Shown in pieces: positions 51,007-54,154 of a DNA stretch of 54,154 nucleotides. The notes under the pieces were generated by a model that saw nothing but the letters and a program-made list of their open reading frames with translations, was not told where the DNA came from and ran no database searches. The DNA lies in assembly GCF_937900395.1 (NCBI RefSeq), contig NZ_CALCDX010000062.1, positions 1-54,154 of the forward strand. Reading direction: 5' to 3'. Origin of the DNA: an uncultured Caulobacter sp. (lineage in GTDB: Bacteria > Pseudomonadota > Alphaproteobacteria > Caulobacterales > Caulobacteraceae). The position numbers and the translations under genes were made by a program. Positions within the stretch are counted from its first letter, which is position 1. Each line of letters opens with the position of its first letter.

Positions 51007-51645
51007 ATGCATCGACGTAAGCTGCTCCAGTGGGGGCTGGGCGCTTTTGGGGCCGGACTTCTGCCGCTCGCGGCGGCGCGCGCCGACGATGACATCATCG
51101 GCGCGATCCTTCAGGGGAAACATCCGACGCCGGCTCCGGTTCCCGCGCAGCCCGTCCTGCGCGCCACGCCGGCGGTGGCCCCGGCTCCCGTCGAGACCCG
51201 CTGGGTTCACCTGCACAACGTGCACACTGGCGAGAAACTGGAAGCGGTTTACTGGGAGAACGGCGAGTATGTCCCGGACGCGGTCCAGGCTCTGAACAAG
51301 GTGCTGCGGGACTACCGCAACGACCAGGTCCACCCGATGGACCCGGGCCTCTATGACATCCTGGGCAAGATCCAGGCCCGCACCGAGGCCAAGTCTCCCT
51401 TCCAGGTGATCTCTGGCTATCGCTCGCCGGCGACCAACAAGATGCTCGCCAATCGCAGCGGCGAAGTCGCCAAGCACAGCCTCCACATGGAGGGCAAGGC
51501 GATGGACATCTATCTGGAAGACGTCGCCCTCGAACACGTAAGAGCGGCCGCCCTGGATCTCGGCATGGGCGGCGTGGGTTATTATCCGCAGAGCCGGTTC
51601 GTCCACGTGGACGTGGGCCGGGTGCGCCAATGGAAAGGCGCGTAA
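51007..51645 (+). CDS. DUF882 (MepK-like) murein hydrolase
   Basis: A 212-residue protein with an Arg-Arg export signal (MHRRKLLQWGLGAFGAGLLP, then LAAARA), a Pro-rich linker, and an M15-like zinc peptidase domain with ligands in KHSLHMEGKAMDIYL (His160, Asp167) and FVHVDVG (His200). The E. coli relative MepK cleaves mDap-mDap (3-3) cross-links, exactly the bond made by L,D-transpeptidases such as the upstream gene product. The pairing suggests a matched synthesis/cleavage unit. Confidence 0.88.
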   Translation: MHRRKLLQWGLGAFGAGLLPLAAARADDDIIGAILQGKHPTPAPVPAQPVLRATPAVAPAPVETRWVHLHNVHTGEKLEAVYWENGEYVPDAVQALNKVLRDYRNDQVHPMDPGLYDILGKIQARTEAKSPFQVISGYRSPATNKMLANRSGEVAKHSLHMEGKAMDIYLEDVALEHVRAAALDLGMGGVGYYPQSRFVHVDVGRVRQWKGA

Positions 51646-51660
51646 CCCAGGCGAGGTAGA

Positions 51661-51999
51661 ATGAGCGAGCGTCGCGGCGGCCGGTTCGGCTGGATCTTTA
51701 TCGGTTTCGTCCTCGGCGTCCTCACCACCTTCGTCGCGATCTTCTTTCTGAACCTGGCGGATGAGGGTGGCGCCGGGGATTATATCGAGCCAACCACCAG
51801 CGCTGCGGAACGCGCCGCCGACGCGGCCATGCTCGGAGCGCCAGCCTCGGAAACGCCTCCGCCCGCCGCTCCGGCCCCCGCGACCGCGCCAACGCCCGAA
51901 GCGCCTCCAGCGGCCGCGCCGCCGCCCGCCCAACTCGATCCGCAGATCGCCGAGGACGCCGCCGCCGCAGGCATGACGTCCCGAACGCGACCGAATTAA
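51661..51999 (+). CDS. Proline-rich single-span membrane protein
   Basis: A 112-residue protein: a short basic N-terminus, one membrane helix (FGWIFIGFVLGVLTTFVAIF), an acidic segment, then an Ala/Pro-rich tail of about 45 residues ending in AEDAAAAGMTSRTRPN. The tail should reach into the periplasm like a spacer. It begins 15 bases after the MepK-like gene with GAGGTAG before the ATG, so it is in the same operon. No family recognised. Confidence 0.7.
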   Translation: MSERRGGRFGWIFIGFVLGVLTTFVAIFFLNLADEGGAGDYIEPTTSAAERAADAAMLGAPASETPPPAAPAPATAPTPEAPPAAAPPPAQLDPQIAEDAAAAGMTSRTRPN

Positions 52000-52088
52000 T
52001 CCGCGACAACCCGCCGCGCCATGCATCCGCGGGCTGCTGACACCGCGGTGGCGGCAGGAGAGGCGCAGTTTCCCTTGGATCCAAGGAG

Positions 52089-52478
52089 ATGCGCTTGACG
52101 ATCAAGGGAAGCTGCGTGTGCGGAGGCGTGCGGTTCGAGCTCTTCGAGCCGCCCGCCATGATGGGCGCCTGCCATTGTTCGCGATGCCGCAAGGCGGGTT
52201 CGGCCACCTATGTCTATGTCCGCGCCGAGGCCTTTCACTGGCTGGCCGGCAGGTCGCTGCTGACCCGCTACAGACCCAGGCCGCCGTTCCGCTTCACCCG
52301 GACCTTCTGCCGTCGCTGCGGCACCGCGTTTGGCGATCCCGAGACAGGGCGGGTGGTCGCTGTCGCCGCCAGTTGTCTGGACGACGATCCGTGCGTTCGA
52401 GCGACTTTCCATGAATATGCGCCTGACGAGGCGCCCTGGGCTCGCGGCTGCGAGGACGCGCCATTCGGCCCCAAATGA
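52089..52478 (+). CDS. GFA/DUF636-family zinc protein
   Basis: A 129-residue CENP-V/GFA-fold protein. Zinc cysteines are seen as CVC (9, 11), CHCSRC (28, 30, 33) and CRRC (74, 77). The family includes glutathione-dependent formaldehyde-activating enzyme, but most small members have unknown function. The ATG at 52089 directly abuts AAGGAG, leaving no spacer; a TTG at 52095 (two codons later) has six bases of spacing and may be the true start. Role not assigned. Confidence 0.88.
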   Translation: MRLTIKGSCVCGGVRFELFEPPAMMGACHCSRCRKAGSATYVYVRAEAFHWLAGRSLLTRYRPRPPFRFTRTFCRRCGTAFGDPETGRVVAVAASCLDDDPCVRATFHEYAPDEAPWARGCEDAPFGPK

Positions 52479-52479
52479 A

Positions 52480-52510
52480 AAGGGCGGCGACCCGGAAGGT
52501 CGCCGCCCTT
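52480..52510 (-). terminator. Intrinsic terminator of pstS (and GFA gene)
   Basis: aagggcggcgacc (52480-52492) pairs perfectly with ggtcgccgccctt (52498-52510) around CGGAA. On the minus strand it is followed by TTTTC, so it terminates pstS; it also starts two bases after the GFA stop. Confidence 0.85.
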
Positions 52511-52533
52511 CAAGAAGGGACGCGTGTGAGCGC

Positions 52534-52940
52534 TTATTCCTTCGGCATCGGCATGGCGGGCAGGGCGCCGGCCTTGCCCTTCATCGCCTGATGCTGGGCC
52601 GGGGGCAGCGGGATCAGGCCGCGACCCTGCAGGTAGCCGCCGCGACCGGTGGCGGCGTCCGACACGAATTCGGTGACGAACTCCTTCAGGCCCGGCGTGA
52701 CGCCGACCTGCGACTTCTTCACGTAGATGTAGAGCGAGCGCGACAGCGGATACTGGCCGCTGGCGATCGTGGCCGGAGTCGGCTTCACGCCGTTGATCGA
52801 GGCGCCCTTGATGCGCGAGGCGTTCTCTTCCAGGAACGAGTAGCCGAACACGCCCAGGGCGTTCGGGGTCTTTTCGATCGTGCCGACAATGGCGTTGTCG
52901 TTCTCGCCGGCGTCGACCCAGCCGCCGTCGGTGCGCATCG
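52534..52940 (-). CDS. pstS: Phosphate-binding protein PstS, C-terminal fragment
   Basis: About 135 residues of a periplasmic phosphate-binding protein: RTDGGWVDAGENDNAIVGTI, NALGVFGYSFLEEN, INGVKPT, YPLSRSLYIYVKKSQ and FVTEFVSDAATGRGGYLQGRGLIPL. A full PstS has about 340 residues. Upstream of the RTDGG motif (near 52936) the frame loses all PstS character, and the plus strand there codes for an unrelated protein. The gene is therefore cut by a join, not by the window edge. Confidence 0.85.
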
Positions 52941-53600
52941 GCGAGACGGTGGCCTCGGCCCGTGAGCGCGTCGAGGCGCGCGGGTCGGGCGCGGAGAAGC
53001 CCGTGCCTGTGCCGTGGCCCACCGTGGCCGACGCGCTCGGCGGCGGACTGTGGCCGGGACTGCATGTGCTCGCGGGCGAAGGCGACCGCTCATCGTGGGC
53101 GGTCGAGGCTGTGGTTCACGCGGCATCGGACGGCGTGCCGGTGCTCTACCTCTCGCCGGAGCTCGACAGCCTCGGACTCCACTGCCGCGCCCTCTCGACT
53201 CTCGCGCGGCTGCGGTGCAGCGCCGACGTGGCGTGGTCGGATGCCTACGTGGGGCGTAACCGCTTCCCAGACGGCGTCGCCGAAGCCCTCGAAGCCATGC
53301 CGATCTACTTCCCCGAACTGGACGCGGTCGGCTTCACGGGCGCCGCCATCCTCGGCGCCGTCAACGCATTCCGCGAACTCCACCCCCGCGCCGAGCACCC
53401 ACGCGCGCTCGTGGTGGTCGACTCCCTCCAGATGGTCGCCTCGCCCGACGGCGTGAGGGAGGAGGCGCGGGAGCGCGTGGGGCGGGCGGCGGCGACGTGC
53501 CTGACCGCTGCGAGGCGCCACGAAGCGGCGGTGCTCGCGCTCTCCTCGGTGTCGCGTCGAGGTGCCGACGACGCGCGGGAGGCGCCCGTCGCATCCATGT
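52941..53600 (+). CDS. RecA/DnaB-like domain fragment, foreign segment
   Basis: About 220 residues with no start or stop of their own. The pattern DALGGGLWPGLHVLAGEGD, ASDGVPVLYLSPELDS and RALVVVDSLQMVAS, then AVLALSSVSRRG, follows the order of a DnaB/RecA-like ATPase core: P-loop region, helicase H1a, Walker B and H3. The P-loop lacks the Lys-Ser/Thr (GEGDRSSW), so ATP binding is doubtful. Codon use (frequent GCG, CTC, CGC, CACCCCCGCGCC-like runs) and protein style resemble myxobacterial DNA rather than Caulobacter. Boundaries are approximate (about 10 bases). Confidence 0.5.
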
Positions 53601-53764
53601 GGCTGTGCATGGCGGTCGTGGGCGGCGCGATCGTGCCGGTGGCGACCGGCGCGCTGGCCGATATCGTCACCCTGCTGCCCGCGCTCATATTGCCCGCAGC
53701 CTGCTATGCCCTTATCGCGCGGTTCGCCCTGCTCTGCGCCCGAACACTGGAAAATCCGGCATGA
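53600..53764 (+). CDS. FucP-type sugar MFS transporter, C-terminal fragment
   Basis: About 54 residues (WLCMAVVGGAIVPVATGALA, then DIVTLLPALILPAACYALIA) match the last two spans of the L-fucose:H+ symporter/sugar MFS family. The rest of the carrier is missing; the frame runs without a stop into the preceding RecA-like segment. The stop overlaps the start of the next gene (ATGA), a normal carrier-regulator operon joint, so the DNA from here to the window end seems to be one natural piece. Confidence 0.65.
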   Translation, partial: WLCMAVVGGAIVPVATGALADIVTLLPALILPAACYALIARFALLCARTLENPA

Positions 53765-54154
53765 AGACCGTCACGATCAAGGATGTCGCGGAACGCGCCG
53801 GCGTGTCGCCCAAGACGGTGTCGCGCGTCATCAATGGCGAGGATCATGTGCGCCCGGAAATCCGCGAGGCGGTGCAGCGGGTGGTCGCCGAGCTGGATTA
53901 CCGTCCCAACGCCTTCGCACGCAGCCTGTCCAGCTCGCGCTCCTATCTGATCGGCTTGTTCATCGACGATCCGGTTTCGGGCTATGCCGCCGACGTGCAG
54001 CACGGCGCGCTGCTGCGCTGCCGGCAGCGCAGCTATCATCTGGTGGTGGAGCCGGTGGACCTTGGCCAGCGCGGGTGGCAGGACCATGTCCGCTCCAGCA
54101 TCGACAGCCTGCGTCTGGACGGCGCCATCATTGCCCCGCCGATCTGTGACGAGG
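53761..54154 (+). CDS. LacI-family regulator, N-terminal part
   Basis: 131 residues to the window edge: helix-turn-helix and hinge VTIKDVAERAGVSPKTVSRV, then NGEDHVRPEIREAVQRVV, followed by the start of the effector domain (SSRSYLIGLFIDDPVSGYAA; LDGAIIAPPI). It overlaps the FucP-type gene by four bases and probably regulates that carrier. It differs clearly from the hexuronate regulator at 15433 and looks like sphingomonad/xanthomonad sugar regulators. Truncated by the window end. Confidence 0.88.
   Translation, partial: MKTVTIKDVAERAGVSPKTVSRVINGEDHVRPEIREAVQRVVAELDYRPNAFARSLSSSRSYLIGLFIDDPVSGYAADVQHGALLRCRQRSYHLVVEPVDLGQRGWQDHVRSSIDSLRLDGAIIAPPICDE

Noticed and set aside
52035..52055. Possible operator-like tgacaccgcggtgg before the GFA gene
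   Set aside because: The core is ACCGCGGT rather than ACCGGT, so half-site spacing differs from the hexuronate motif; probably chance.
1..54154. CRISPR array, rRNA, tRNA, prophage or integrase
   Set aside because: No evenly spaced direct repeats, no rRNA or tRNA-like sequence, and no phage, integrase or transposase proteins were seen on either strand.

Overview
The window is high-GC DNA from a Caulobacter-type alphaproteobacterium. It carries the polarity protein TipN, which is known from Caulobacterales, next to a fused cysNC gene, a complete hexuronate catabolic cluster and a GTTC-N7-GTTC SOS box of the form used by LexA in Caulobacter. Gene order and protein sequences agree with the C. 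vibrioides/C. segnis group up to about 52,940. The last 1.2 kb does not fit the rest and looks like two joins to unrelated DNA. No rRNA, tRNA, CRISPR array or transposase gene was seen.

Layout. 1-5,530: 3' end of pccB, a DUF4010/MgtC membrane protein, metG and an MFS carrier. 5,532-8,362: the sulfate-activation operon cysD-cysNC on the minus strand. 8,640-12,236: a small secreted protein, tipN and a sugar-phosphate transferase. 12,233-25,225: the hexuronate region. uxaA-uxuB (minus) diverge from a LacI-type regulator (plus), followed by uxaC-kduI-kduD, ppc and eda-kdgK. Together these convert glucuronate/galacturonate and pectin-derived 5-keto-4-deoxyuronate to 2-keto-3-deoxygluconate, then to pyruvate and glyceraldehyde-3-phosphate. 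A second piece of this regulon lies at 37,216-39,345: an ExuT-type carrier and an MhpD/FAH-family hydratase. Near-identical palindromes with core TGACACCGGT precede uxaA, uxaC, eda and the hydratase, so one LacI-family repressor probably controls all of them.

25,215-36,085 is a mixed region: small hypothetical genes, a proline iminopeptidase, a Phd/VapC toxin-antitoxin pair, a CPA2 antiporter, a CsbD-like lipoprotein, a flavin-dependent halogenase, a Tat-exported M24 peptidase, a PQQ-type sugar dehydrogenase lipoprotein and an SOS-boxed GIY-YIG gene. Several intergenic inverted-repeat elements punctuate it.

36,101-52,478: a Gfo/Idh/MocA oxidoreductase, the transporter-hydratase operon, an orphan BlaI-type repressor, a DUF2306 membrane protein divergent from a membrane-anchored AraC regulator, trehalose genes (otsB-otsA, a TonB receptor and a GH15 glycosidase on one strand), then a cell-wall group (L,D-transpeptidase, MepK-like DUF882 hydrolase, proline-rich membrane protein) and a GFA-family zinc protein.

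52,534-54,154: pstS is cut off near 52,940. It is followed by a RecA/DnaB-like fragment of different character, then by the C-terminal end of a FucP-type sugar carrier overlapping a second LacI-family gene that runs off the window. The simplest reading is a chimeric assembly.
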